From Arenibacter certesii DSM 19833 (GTDB lineage Bacteria; Bacteroidota; Bacteroidia; Flavobacteriales; Flavobacteriaceae), in contig NZ_AUCB01000013.1 in NCBI RefSeq assembly GCF_000429545.1, positions 62,001 to 126,000 on the forward strand: a DNA stretch of 64,000 nucleotides, in the 5' to 3' direction. The position numbers and the translations under genes were made by a program. Shown here piece by piece: positions 1-8,375 of the stretch (position 1 is its first letter; each line of letters starts with the position of its first letter). The notes below the pieces were generated by a model. It worked only from the letters and a program-made list of their open reading frames with translations. It had not been told where the DNA came from and did no database searches.

Positions 1-345
1 GATACATTAAATAGTAATCCTAATTTTGCCGTTGAGGTATTACGACATATGGCACACGATTTAAAAGAGGCAGATGACGTTATCGTAAATATGTCCCAGA
101 AAACGGTAAAACAAAGGGTTGCCGAAGCTTTTATTTACCTAGAAGATAATTTTGGAGTTGATGATAAAGGCTATTTAGCCCTTACCCTTTCTAGAGAAGA
201 TATTGCTAATGTGGTAGGAACAGCAACCGAATCAGCGATCAGGATTATCTCTGAATTTAAAAAGTTAGGCCTTATTAAAGCTTCTGGCAAAAAAATAGCC
301 ATTGTAGATGCTAAAGGACTAGCGGATCTTGCCGTAGGGATATAA
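1..345 (+). CDS. Crp/Fnr-family transcription regulator, C-terminal part
   Basis: The frame is open from base 1, so the gene starts left of the window and only about the last 114 residues are visible. The segment reads as the dimerisation helix followed by a winged helix-turn-helix of the Crp/Fnr type: LTLSREDIANVVGTATES is the recognition-helix region and is followed by a short beta wing (SGKKIAIVD). Members sense small ligands, redox state or oxygen through an N-terminal cupin domain, which is not visible here. A universal stress protein gene lies about 250 bp downstream on the same strand, a pairing that fits a stress or oxygen-limitation regulator. The effector cannot be judged. Confidence 0.85.
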   Translation, partial: DTLNSNPNFAVEVLRHMAHDLKEADDVIVNMSQKTVKQRVAEAFIYLEDNFGVDDKGYLALTLSREDIANVVGTATESAIRIISEFKKLGLIKASGKKIAIVDAKGLADLAVGI

Positions 346-596
346 GCGGTTGAAATTACTTCCATAATTTTAATTTCTTCTACCAAGTTTCCTTCCAACG
401 GATTAGACTTGTTAGAGCTCCTTATTTTCTTTAGTTCCTATAGTTGTGGTAGTGAATTTTTTACGACCCACTATTCTAGCAATCAGCCATCATCCCTATT
501 CAATATGATAAAAGTCATAGATTCAGCTAGGTGGTTCCATTAATTTTACCTCGATAAAGAGTACTGGATTAAGGAATATTTAAAATCTAAAAGGAA

Positions 597-1508
597 TTGA
601 AAAAGATATTGTTGCCAACAGATTTTTCTGCAGATGCCTGGAATGCGGCCAAGTATGCTATTTCCCTTTTTAAGGAGGAAGAATGTACGTTTTATGTTTT
701 AAATACATATACACCAACTATTGCCCATAGTAGGTTTATGGCAACCTCAGTGGTGGGGAAAGCTTGCGAGGATGTGGTTAAGTGTAATTCTGAAAAGGGC
801 CTAAAGCAATTTGTGGAACGCATCAATAACGAATGCTATAATGCTAACCATAAATTTGAAATTATTTCTTCTTTTAGCTTATTGGTAGATGAGATGAAAA
901 ATATCATTGAGACCAAAAACATAGATCTAGTTATTACAGGTACAAAAGGGGCTAGCGGATTAGAGGAAGTTTTTATGGGAAGCAATACAGTGAGGATGAT
1001 AAGATCTATAAAGAACTGTCCGGTATTGGCAATTCCCTGCAATTTTACCTTTATAACCCCTTCCGAGATTGCTTTTGCCACAGATTTTAATCGATTTTAT
1101 ACTAATTCCGAACTTCGCCCCTTGTTAGAAATGGCTAAATCTTTTAAGGCGGCCATTAGGATAGTACACGTGCAATATGAAATTAAAGCCCTAACGGAAG
1201 TCCAGCAGTTTAATCTAAATATGTTGCGGAAATATTTAAGTGAGGTGGAGCATTATGTACATACGGTGTCGGAATTAAATTCCGTTTCCAAAACTTTAGA
1301 GATTTTTTCCAATGAATTAGGAATTCACTTACTGGCTATGCTTAACTACCAACATAGTTATATGGAAAAAATGACCCGCGAACCAGTAGTGAAGAGGATG
1401 GTATTTCATACCCAAATACCGCTATTGGTTATTCCAGAATTGGGCATGGGAACACCACCACATAGTAAGCGTGGTAAACAAGAGCCTGTTTCTAATCCCC
1501 CTCAATAG
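597..1508 (+). CDS. Tandem universal stress protein (UspA family)
   Basis: This 303-residue protein has two Usp-like halves. The first half starts KKILLPTDFS and contains the ATP-binding pattern G-2x-G-9x-G(S) as GTKGASGLEEVFMGSN, so nucleotide binding is plausible there. The second half keeps the fold outline (ending LLVIPELG) but lacks the glycine motif. Translation appears to start at TTG (597) a few bases after a purine-rich AAAAGG; no ATG in a suitable place was seen. The product is expected to be cytosolic. Its 3' end overlaps the convergent small membrane protein gene by 17 bp. The function of individual Usp proteins cannot be read from sequence. Confidence 0.85.
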   Translation: MKKILLPTDFSADAWNAAKYAISLFKEEECTFYVLNTYTPTIAHSRFMATSVVGKACEDVVKCNSEKGLKQFVERINNECYNANHKFEIISSFSLLVDEMKNIIETKNIDLVITGTKGASGLEEVFMGSNTVRMIRSIKNCPVLAIPCNFTFITPSEIAFATDFNRFYTNSELRPLLEMAKSFKAAIRIVHVQYEIKALTEVQQFNLNMLRKYLSEVEHYVHTVSELNSVSKTLEIFSNELGIHLLAMLNYQHSYMEKMTREPVVKRMVFHTQIPLLVIPELGMGTPPHSKRGKQEPVSNPPQ

Positions 1509-1713
1509 AATGGTCCTCATAAAAATCTTCGAAAGTTTTGTTGGTAGTGTAATCGTCGGTTAGTACCCTATATACCATATAGATAACCATTAACTGTCCC
1601 ACTACCGTAAGATAAAAGACCCAATTAAAAGGAAAATTCATTGCGGCCATAATAGCAAGTATGACCAAGACCATTGTTGTGGCTATTACCCAGAACATTG
1701 CCGATTTTCTCAT
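1492..1713 (-). CDS. Small two-helix membrane protein, unknown function
   Basis: A 73-residue protein with a short basic N-terminus (MRKSA) and two hydrophobic segments at about residues 5-24 and 28-48, then an acidic cytosol-type tail ending EDHSIEGD. No recognised domain. It overlaps the 3' end of the universal stress protein gene on the opposite strand. The hydrophobic pattern and the initiating ATG just inside a clean intergenic region favour a real gene, but no neighbour gives a role. Confidence 0.6.
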   Translation of the reverse strand: MRKSAMFWVIATTMVLVILAIMAAMNFPFNWVFYLTVVGQLMVIYMVYRVLTDDYTTNKTFEDFYEDHSIEGD

Positions 1714-1849
1714 TTTATTATTAATTTACGAAAAACAGGAGTTCCTTCCTGTTAAGGGAGTAATAAAAAACAGAATGTGAATGCTATTGAGTTTTAAATG
1801 TTAAAGGCTTATTTTTGGTATTAATCACGTCAATTTTTGAAAACTATTA

Positions 1850-2545
1850 TTGGTAACTAAAAACAGCTATACCGAAAATTCTAAGATTCTTGTAGCAACC
1901 GACTGTATTGTCTTTGGTTTTGACGAAGGGATATTAAAACTATTGGTCTTTAAAAGAAGGATAGCTCCTTTTAAAGGGGAATGGTCTTTAATTGGGAGTT
2001 TTGTGAAGGAGGAAGAAAGTGTGACCGAGGCGGCAAGAAGGGTTATGTATCAGTTTACTGGCTTGGAAAATATTTTTCTAGAAGAATTGAAAGTGTATAG
2101 CGATGTAGATCGCGATCCCGGAGCTAGGTGTATCTCTATAGCTCAGTATGCTCTAATCAGGATAAATGATTATGATAAGGGACAGGTAGAAGATCACGGA
2201 GCCAAATGGTTTGCCTTGGACCAATTGCCAGATCTAGTATTAGATCACAAATGCATGATTTCCGATGCATTGGAGCGCCTCAGAGAAACAGCGATTAGGA
2301 AACCTATCGGTTTTGAACTGTTGCCAGAGAAATTTACCATACCACAACTTCAGATTTTATATGAGTCCATTTACCAAAGAAAATTGGATGACAGAAATTT
2401 TAGAAAGAAGTTATTATCCTTTGATCTCCTTATTAAATTGAACGAAAAAGATAGGACAACTTCTAAAAAAGGAGCTTTTTTATATCGGTTCGATAATAAG
2501 AAATATAAAAAATTGGAAAAATCGGGTTTTAGTTTTGTGCTTTAG
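1850..2545 (+). CDS. NrtR-like Nudix-derived transcription regulator
   Basis: A 231-residue protein made of an N-terminal Nudix-fold domain (about 10-150) and a C-terminal winged-helix domain (about 155-231, with FTIPQLQILYESIY and RNFRKKLL). This is the architecture of NrtR/AraR-type repressors of Bacteroidota, in which the Nudix fold senses a metabolite such as an ADP-ribose derivative or a sugar. The Nudix box is degenerate: in GSFVKEEESVTEAARRVMYQ the expected RE is RR and the following catalytic EE pair is YQ, so hydrolysis is unlikely and a sensory role is inferred. The start is TTG at 1850. The ligand is unknown; no obvious sugar or NAD operon is adjacent. Confidence 0.8.
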   Translation: MVTKNSYTENSKILVATDCIVFGFDEGILKLLVFKRRIAPFKGEWSLIGSFVKEEESVTEAARRVMYQFTGLENIFLEELKVYSDVDRDPGARCISIAQYALIRINDYDKGQVEDHGAKWFALDQLPDLVLDHKCMISDALERLRETAIRKPIGFELLPEKFTIPQLQILYESIYQRKLDDRNFRKKLLSFDLLIKLNEKDRTTSKKGAFLYRFDNKKYKKLEKSGFSFVL

Positions 2546-2618
2546 CGATTGTAAAACAGGGATTTATTAAGCGAAAGAAATAAGATGCTGCAAAGTGTAT
2601 TTATAATGAAAGCTTTGC

Positions 2619-2626
2619 TATCTTTG
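2619..2626 (+). promoter_or_regulatory. Flavobacterial -7 box (TATCTTTG) of putative sRNA
   Basis: TATCTTTG matches the TAnnTTTG -7 element used by the Bacteroidota primary sigma factor. It sits just upstream of a hairpin-rich, terminator-ended interval without a convincing ORF. No good -33 TTTG was seen at the expected distance. Confidence 0.5.
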
Positions 2627-2631
2627 CGATG

Positions 2632-2750
2632 TTGTGTTGTGTCCCAGTGAGAATTGGGACTTAGGTTGAAATTGTTGAATAACACTAGATGTAGTTCTGG
2701 TACAACAATAACCGATGAAAGGCTTTCCATTATGGGGGGCTTTTTTTATT
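2632..2750 (+). ncRNA. Putative structured small RNA of about 120 nt
   Basis: The interval lies between two genes and combines a -7 box, strong local structure and a terminator. Hairpin 1 pairs GTCCCA (2641-2646) with TGGGAC (2655-2660). Hairpin 2 pairs ATTGTTG (2671-2677) with CAACAAT (2703-2709) and encloses a second stem, ACTAGA with TCTGGT. A terminator-type stem and T-run closes the unit. GTTGT near the 5' end can alternatively pair with ACAAC near 2702-2706. Size and layout would suit a flavobacterial 6S-like RNA, but I cannot confirm the family. A 62-residue minus-strand ORF across it looks spurious. Confidence 0.45.
2718..2747 (+). terminator. Rho-independent terminator of putative sRNA
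   Basis: AAAG(G)CTTTCC pairs with GGGGGGCTTT, using several G-U pairs and one bulged G. It is followed at once by a run of seven T. Confidence 0.55.
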
Positions 2751-2868
2751 TAGAACAAGCTGTATTCCCGTATAATTAAGCTTCGAATATTTCCTAACAG
2801 CTGCAATTTATCGTATTTTTAATTATGGAATTCCTAGGAAAGGGGTTCAAAATAATAAAACTACAGCA

Positions 2869-4026
2869 ATGCCATTATACCATAAGCTAGGTAAGATTCC
2901 CAAGAAAAGACATACCATCTTTAAAAAGCCCGATGGAAGTCTTCACTATGAACAGCTTTTTGGAACTATTGGTTTTGATGGCATGTCCTCTTTAATGTAT
3001 CACTTACACCGACCTACTATGGTAAAGGAGGTTGGCAAAACTTTGGATATCTCTCCAAGGGCTGCTGTAGACCATAATATAAAATCGCGATTGCTAAAAG
3101 GATTTGAGGTTAGACCTACAGATGATTTTTTGGATAGTAGAAAGGTGGTTTTATTTAATTCTGATGTGCATATAGCATTGGCTGCACCCAAAAAGTCCAT
3201 GACCGATTACTTTTACAAAAATGCGGACGCAGATGAATTATTGTTTGTTCATAAGGGTAGTGGGGTTTTAAAAACGATGTTGGGAGAAATTAATTTTGAA
3301 TATGGCGATTACCTTTTAATCCCACGTGGGATGATCTATCAAATTCATTTTCATACCGAGGATAATAGGTTGTTCATAACAGAATCTTATCACCCCATTT
3401 ATACCCCTAAGAGATATCGGAACTGGTTTGGTCAACACCTGGAAAATTCTCCCTTTTGTGAGCGCGATTTTAAGCTCCCTTCAAATCTACAAACCTATGA
3501 TGAATTGGGGGATTTTCTACTAAAAGTGAAGAAACAAGGGCAGTTGCATCATTTGGTATATGCCTCTCATCCTTTTGATGTGGTAGGCTGGGATGGATAT
3601 AACTATCCGTATGGATTCTCTATCCATAATTTTGAACCTATTACGGGTCGGATTCATCAACCGCCACCAGTACATCAGACCTTTGAGACCTCTGCCTTTG
3701 TGGTCTGTTCATTTGTGCCGCGTATGTACGATTACCATCCAGAATCCATACCTGCTCCTTATAATCATTCCAACATCGATTCCGATGAGGTATTGTATTA
3801 TGTGGATGGGGATTTTATGAGTAGGAAAAATATAGATCAAGGCTTTATATCCTTGCATCCTGCTGGAATACCTCATGGACCGCATCCCGGTACCTATGAA
3901 GCTAGTATAGGGAAATCTAAGACCGAAGAATTAGCGGTAATGGTAGATACATTTAGACCGCTGCAACTCACTCAGGCAGCTTTAGATATAGATGATGGCA
4001 CGTATTTCCAATCTTGGATGGAGTAG
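2869..4026 (+). CDS. hmgA: Homogentisate 1,2-dioxygenase
   Basis: This 385-residue cupin enzyme opens the ring of homogentisate with O2 and Fe(II) to give maleylacetoacetate, in tyrosine/phenylalanine breakdown. The C-terminal cupin holds the likely iron ligands: His of YNHSN (about 300), Glu of SDEVLYY (about 307) and His of GIPHGPHPG (about 336). It is shorter than the roughly 440-residue human and Pseudomonas forms but has the usual length of the Bacteroidota clade. It stands as a single gene; hpd and fahA are not in the window. It lies beside the histidine catabolic genes but on the opposite strand, so it is not part of that operon. Start ATG at 2869. Confidence 0.92.
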   Translation: MPLYHKLGKIPKKRHTIFKKPDGSLHYEQLFGTIGFDGMSSLMYHLHRPTMVKEVGKTLDISPRAAVDHNIKSRLLKGFEVRPTDDFLDSRKVVLFNSDVHIALAAPKKSMTDYFYKNADADELLFVHKGSGVLKTMLGEINFEYGDYLLIPRGMIYQIHFHTEDNRLFITESYHPIYTPKRYRNWFGQHLENSPFCERDFKLPSNLQTYDELGDFLLKVKKQGQLHHLVYASHPFDVVGWDGYNYPYGFSIHNFEPITGRIHQPPPVHQTFETSAFVVCSFVPRMYDYHPESIPAPYNHSNIDSDEVLYYVDGDFMSRKNIDQGFISLHPAGIPHGPHPGTYEASIGKSKTEELAVMVDTFRPLQLTQAALDIDDGTYFQSWME

Positions 4027-4045
4027 GGTAGGTGTCACCTATTAT

Positions 4046-5011
4046 TTAATGATGTATTACAAAATGAATTAAAGAAGCGGCTAGTTTCGCTGTTTGATGA
4101 TCTCTATCGTAGGAAGGGTTCAATTCTGCAATATCTAAACTGATCATTTTTTCGGAGTCTTTAATAATCTCCAAACATTCTAAAACTATTTCTGGGGAAA
4201 ACCCCATTGGTGAAGCTGCACTAGTCCCAGGAGCGTAGGCAGAGGAGAATCCGTCAAGATCAATGGTAGTATATACATAATCTACTTCTTTTATAAAGCG
4301 CTCTAATTTAATTTTTAAGTTGGCAAGATGGTGTAGGTTGAAACGTTTGTTTTGAATAACAGTGACGTTTAAGTTTTTCGAGGTATTAAAAAGGGATTTT
4401 GTATTGGCATCTTCACGAATTCCGAGACACATATATTTAAATTTCTGATTCTCCAATTTTTGGTCCTGTGCAATCTGATAAAAGGGAGTTCCAGAATTAT
4501 TTCCAAGGGTATTGGAGCGTAAATCAAAATGAGCATCAAAATTGATGATACCGATTGTTTTGTTTTTTCCGGTGGAAGTCAGGTAGTTTTTAATTCCATT
4601 AAAATGCCCGTAGGCAATATCATGTCCACCTCCAATTAGAATAGGAAAGGTGTTTAATTCCAGTAATCGGGAAACACTTGATGCCAGTGATTTCTGTGCC
4701 TCTTCCATGTTGGAGTTTAAACACTGAATAGTACCCGCTTCTAAAAGTGTGGTATCCTCACTTAAATGGTTCGGCATTTTAGACAATTGCTGGCGTATGG
4801 CATCGGGTCCATCTACGGCCCCAGGCCTACCTTGGTTTCGCCTGACTCCTTCATCACAGGCATATCCTAAAATAGCATAGGCCTGCTCAGAAAATGGGGG
4901 AATACCGGTCTCTGTTATGTTAATATGGTGCACCTTTTCATGGAGGTATAGTTCCTTCTCGGAAATTCTTCCATTCCAGAGGTCGGGATTTGTGGGGATA
5001 TAGTTCTTCAT
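4046..5011 (-). CDS. hutG: Formimidoylglutamase (arginase/ureohydrolase family)
   Basis: A 321-residue ureohydrolase. The dinuclear Mn-binding motifs are visible: GGGHD (127-131), NFDAHFD (157-163) and TIDLDGF (249-255). In the histidine pathway the enzyme splits N-formimidoyl-L-glutamate into glutamate and formamide. Assignment to HutG rather than arginase or agmatinase rests on family resemblance and on hutU, hutI and hutH lying upstream on the same strand. A 1.3-kb stretch with a RAYT gene and palindromic repeats separates it from hutU, so co-transcription with the rest of the operon may have been disrupted or may run through the repeats. Confidence 0.88.
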   Translation of the reverse strand: MKNYIPTNPDLWNGRISEKELYLHEKVHHINITETGIPPFSEQAYAILGYACDEGVRRNQGRPGAVDGPDAIRQQLSKMPNHLSEDTTLLEAGTIQCLNSNMEEAQKSLASSVSRLLELNTFPILIGGGHDIAYGHFNGIKNYLTSTGKNKTIGIINFDAHFDLRSNTLGNNSGTPFYQIAQDQKLENQKFKYMCLGIREDANTKSLFNTSKNLNVTVIQNKRFNLHHLANLKIKLERFIKEVDYVYTTIDLDGFSSAYAPGTSAASPMGFSPEIVLECLEIIKDSEKMISLDIAELNPSYDRDHQTAKLAASLIHFVIHH

Positions 5012-5083
5012 TTCTATAAAATTAATGTTTTGAGCATTATGAACAGCCCCCAGAGGATCTAATTATTTATCTGTCTTTTAGTT

Positions 5084-5389
5084 TTGGCTAAAGCCAATAT
5101 ATATTATTTTTCTATCCCCTAGCTGAAGCTAGGGGCTTTTCAGCTGAAGCTAGTGAGAATTCAATATAGATAATATTGTTTTATGCATCAGATTGCTGTG
5201 GAGTATTTTGGGTGATTATTTGATTCTTAGTTATGCTATGTTATGCTGGATATATTGAGCTTTATTCCCAGACCTATTTGAATAGCCTCCAGATTTATCT
5301 AGAGGATGAGGATGTGTACGGTCATTGGACTTTAGTCCAACTGGATGTAATCATAAATTTATCTACGCCTAGAGTTTGGCTAAAGCCAA
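5084..5389. repeat. REP-like palindrome cluster, left part
   Basis: Four different short palindromes occur in this order: TTGGCTAAAGCCAA (5084-5097), CCCCTAGCTGAAGCTAGGGG (5116-5135, perfect 9+2+9), CCTCCAGATTTATCTAGAGG (5286-5305) and TTGGACTTTAGTCCAA (5325-5340), then TTGGCTAAAGCCAA again (5376-5389). The same palindrome types reappear on the other side of the neighbouring RAYT gene. They look like REP/BIME-type elements mobilised by that transposase. An ORF covering 5233-5436 consists mostly of these repeats and is not believed. Confidence 0.85.
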
Positions 5390-5533
5390 TACACCCTATT
5401 TCTTGCTATCAATTTAATATGTATAATATTGTTTAATGTAGGAAATCGCTGTGGTTATGGTTTTGCAATGATTCTAGGTGATGATATTTTATGTATGTAA
5501 TATTGATTAATATTCCTAGCCTCATTTGAATAG

Positions 5534-5587
5534 CCTCCAGATTTATCTGGAGGATATAAATGAATCAGATCAATTGACTTTAGTCAA
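5534..5587. repeat. REP-like palindromes overlapping the RAYT stop codon
   Basis: CCTCCAGATTTATCTGGAGG (5534-5553, perfect 8+4+8) is followed by TTGACTTTAGTCAA (5574-5587). The second palindrome contains the stop codon of the RAYT gene (5580-5582), so the repeat directly abuts the transposase as in known RAYT/REP loci. Confidence 0.85.
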
Positions 5588-6005
5588 ACCTATACTCCTT
5601 CATTAACTCATTATCTTCTTCCTGAAAAGTTTTGGTTTTATGATGCTCATCTTGATTTTTTATGTATTCTCTAACCTTGTAGAGCATTGAATAGGATACT
5701 GAACCTGCAAAATATTCATCTTGCCATTCAAATTTCGAATTACAGAGATTGTTTTTATTTATCCAATATGAAGATTCTCCTTTTATCAATTGCATAACTT
5801 TTCTAATTGTTTGGTCTGTTCCAAGCGATATTAAGATGTGGCAATGATTGGTATAGCCATTAATGAAATCGATCATGATATTCTTCTCTTTTGCATTCTT
5901 TTTTATATGATTCCATAGTTGATTTCTTAGAGCCGGGGTATTAAGATAGGGTTCCCTATTCTTGGTGCTAAATACAAAATGAATATAGGTTCTTACAAAT
6001 GGCAT
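5580..6005 (-). CDS. REP-associated tyrosine transposase (RAYT, IS200/Y1 type)
   Basis: A 141-residue single-domain Y1 transposase. The HUH motif reads NHCHILISL (about residues 52-60) and the catalytic tyrosine lies in VREYIKNQDEHH (about 111-122). RAYT proteins bind and cut single-stranded REP palindromes and are thought to spread them. Both sides of the gene carry matching palindromes within 0.5 kb, which supports this reading over a classical IS200, which would have subterminal hairpins and self-mobility. The gene lies between hutU and hutG in the same orientation. It appears full length and intact. Confidence 0.9.
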   Translation of the reverse strand: MPFVRTYIHFVFSTKNREPYLNTPALRNQLWNHIKKNAKEKNIMIDFINGYTNHCHILISLGTDQTIRKVMQLIKGESSYWINKNNLCNSKFEWQDEYFAGSVSYSMLYKVREYIKNQDEHHKTKTFQEEDNELMKEYRFD

Positions 6006-6053
6006 GGTTGGTTTTTAATTCAATATAATCATTAATTATCTAAGCTTAAGGGT

Positions 6054-6106
6054 TTGGCTAAAGCCAAGATATATTATTATTTCTATCTCCCTAGCTGAAG
6101 CTAGGG
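6054..6106. repeat. REP-like palindromes, right part (types 1 and 2)
   Basis: TTGGCTAAAGCCAA (6054-6067) and CCCTAGCTGAAGCTAGGG (6089-6106) repeat the order and spacing seen at 5084-5135, including the AT-rich spacer and a following half copy TTCAGCTGAAGCTAA. This is a second copy of the same composite unit. Confidence 0.85.
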
Positions 6107-6262
6107 GCTATTCAGCTGAAGCTAATGGCTATTCATAATAGATTATATTGTTTAATGCATGAGATTGCTGTTGAGGGATTTAGGTGTTTTTGGGATTATA
6201 CCTCATTCTGTTTTACACTCCTAATTGTGAGGATTAATCTAGGATTAAATTGGTTTGAATAG

Positions 6263-6317
6263 CCTCCAGATTTATCTGGTGGATTTAGATTTGGATATAA
6301 TTATCTGACTTTAGTCA
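6263..6317. repeat. REP-like palindromes, right part (types 3 and 4)
   Basis: CCTCCAGATTTATCTGGTGG (6263-6282, one arm mutated) is followed by TGACTTTAGTCA (6306-6317). This repeats the composite unit at 5286-5340 and 5534-5587. It ends about 30 bp before the hutU stop codon. Confidence 0.85.
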
Positions 6318-6346
6318 AACCGATCGCAGATCAAAATCGATAACAA

Positions 6347-8365
6347 TTAAAATAAATCCTCCAGAAGATCATCCGCTACCATATTCGGTAGGGTTACTTT
6401 TAGTTGCGGACTGCGTTCCATTTCTCTTTTTATGGCAAATAAGGCTTCTTCGTTTCTTGCCCAACTTCTCCTAGAGATACCATTATTTACATCATAGAAC
6501 AACATGCTCTTTAATTTTCTGGATGCTGCTTCAGATCCATCTAGGACCATTCCGAATCCTCCATTTATCACCTCGCCCCAACCTACTCCGCCACCATTAT
6601 GGATAGATACCCAAGTAGCGCCCCTAAAACTATCTCCAATTACATTATGAATAGCCATATCAGCGGTAAATTTGCTACCGTCGTAAATATTACTGGTCTC
6701 CCTGTATGGGGAATCCGTACCACTTACATCGTGATGGTCTCTTCCCAATACAACCGGAGCGGAGATTTCTTTATTGGCAATAGCCCTATTAAATGCTTCG
6801 GCGATTTTGGCCCTTCCTTCTGCATCTGCATATAAAATTCTAGCCTGTGATCCTACTACGAGCTTGTTGCTTTCGGCCTCTCTGATCCACTTAATATTGT
6901 CTTGCATCTGCTGCTGTATCTCGGGAGGGGCAGTGGCTTCAATTTCTTGCATCACCTCTAAAGCAATAGCATCCGTTTTTTGTAGGTCGGATTTCTCTCC
7001 CGAAGTACAAACCCATCTAAACGGGCCAAATCCATAATCGAAACACATAGGACCAAGAATATCTTGAACATAGGAGGGGTATTTAAAATCGATTTTATTA
7101 TCCGCCATGATATCTGCACCTGCTCTAGAGGCCTCCAATAAAAAAGCATTACCGTAATCAAAGAAGTAGGTACCTTTGGCGGTATGTTTGTTAATGGCGG
7201 CTACTTGCCTTCTTAAAGAGGCCTGTACCTTTTCCTTAAAAGCTTCGGGCTCTTTGCTCATCATAGTATTTGCTTCCTCAAAAGTGAGTCCGGCTGGGTA
7301 ATACCCTCCCGACCATGGGTTGTGGAGGGAAGTTTGGTCGGAACCTAGATGGATAGCTATATCCTCCTCATAAAATTTCTCCCAAACGTCCACAATATTT
7401 CCAAGATAGGCTAGGGAAACTACCTCTTTCTTAGTAATGGCTTGCTTTGCTCTTGTGGTTAGCTGGTCTATATCCTTTATAAGTTCATCTACCCATCCCT
7501 GTTGGTGTCTTTTTTCTGCAGCTGCTTTATTTACTTCAGCACAAATTGTAATGCATCCAGCAATATTCCCCGCTTTTGGTTGTGCTCCGCTCATGCCTCC
7601 GAGTCCGGCAGTAAGGAATATTTTTCCCGCTGGAGTCTCATCAGCTTTCAACACTTTTCTAAAAGCGTTCATTACGGTGATAGCGGTACCATGGACAATT
7701 CCTTGCGGACCAATATACATATAGGAACCTGCTGTCATCTGTCCGTATTGCGTAACGCCTAGGGCATTGTATTTTTCCCAATCGTCCGTTTTAGAATAGT
7801 TGGGGATCATCATTCCGTTGGTAACGACTACTCTTGGTGCCTCTTTAGACGAAGGGAATAACCCCATAGGATGGCCGGAATAGATGTGAAGCGTTTGCTT
7901 TTCCGTCATATTTGCCAAATACTGCATGGTGAGTAGGTATTGCGCCCAATTCTGAAATACGGCCCCATTTCCGCCGTAGGTAATAAGTTCTTCGGGATGT
8001 TGTGCTACAGCAGGATCTAGGTTGTTTTGTATCATCAACATAATGCTGGCAGCCTGAGGCGTTTGAGCAGGATACTCATTTATCGGTCTAGCATAGATTG
8101 GATATTCTGGTTTAAAGCGATGCATATAGATTCTACCTAGGGTATTCAGTTCCTCCGCAAATTCTTTTGCCAGCTCGGTATGCCATGCTGCAGGGAAATA
8201 CCTCAAAGCATTTCTAATGGCCAGTTTTTTCTCTTCCCTGGAGAGGATATCCTTGCGGATAGGTGCTCTATTGGTATTTTTTGGATAGGTTCTTTTTGGG
8301 GGTAACTCGGCCGGAATCCCTTGTAGTATTAGTGCTTTAAAATTGCCTTTTTTCACAGCTGCCAT
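6347..8365 (-). CDS. hutU: Urocanate hydratase
   Basis: A 672-residue protein of the long urocanase type, which converts urocanate to 4-imidazolone-5-propionate with a tightly bound NAD+. Recognisable stretches include the N-terminal YGGNGAVFQNWAQY, the glycine-rich GLGGMSGAQPKAG that forms the NAD-binding core, the cysteine-bearing FGPFRWVCTSG and the C-terminal HNGGGVGWGEVINGG. It is the second step of histidine degradation. hutI begins 10 bp upstream on the same strand, so hutH-hutI-hutU form a tight operon. It is cytosolic and complete. Confidence 0.95.
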   Translation of the reverse strand: MAAVKKGNFKALILQGIPAELPPKRTYPKNTNRAPIRKDILSREEKKLAIRNALRYFPAAWHTELAKEFAEELNTLGRIYMHRFKPEYPIYARPINEYPAQTPQAASIMLMIQNNLDPAVAQHPEELITYGGNGAVFQNWAQYLLTMQYLANMTEKQTLHIYSGHPMGLFPSSKEAPRVVVTNGMMIPNYSKTDDWEKYNALGVTQYGQMTAGSYMYIGPQGIVHGTAITVMNAFRKVLKADETPAGKIFLTAGLGGMSGAQPKAGNIAGCITICAEVNKAAAEKRHQQGWVDELIKDIDQLTTRAKQAITKKEVVSLAYLGNIVDVWEKFYEEDIAIHLGSDQTSLHNPWSGGYYPAGLTFEEANTMMSKEPEAFKEKVQASLRRQVAAINKHTAKGTYFFDYGNAFLLEASRAGADIMADNKIDFKYPSYVQDILGPMCFDYGFGPFRWVCTSGEKSDLQKTDAIALEVMQEIEATAPPEIQQQMQDNIKWIREAESNKLVVGSQARILYADAEGRAKIAEAFNRAIANKEISAPVVLGRDHHDVSGTDSPYRETSNIYDGSKFTADMAIHNVIGDSFRGATWVSIHNGGGVGWGEVINGGFGMVLDGSEAASRKLKSMLFYDVNNGISRRSWARNEEALFAIKREMERSPQLKVTLPNMVADDLLEDLF

Positions 8366-8375
8366 ATTTTATCGA

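Noticed and set aside
2542-2730. 62-residue minus-strand ORF
   Set aside because: It covers the putative small RNA and reads its hairpins; no domain or start context.
5233-5436. 67-residue plus-strand ORF after hutG
   Set aside because: It consists largely of REP-like palindromes and their spacers, with no domain; treated as repeat DNA.
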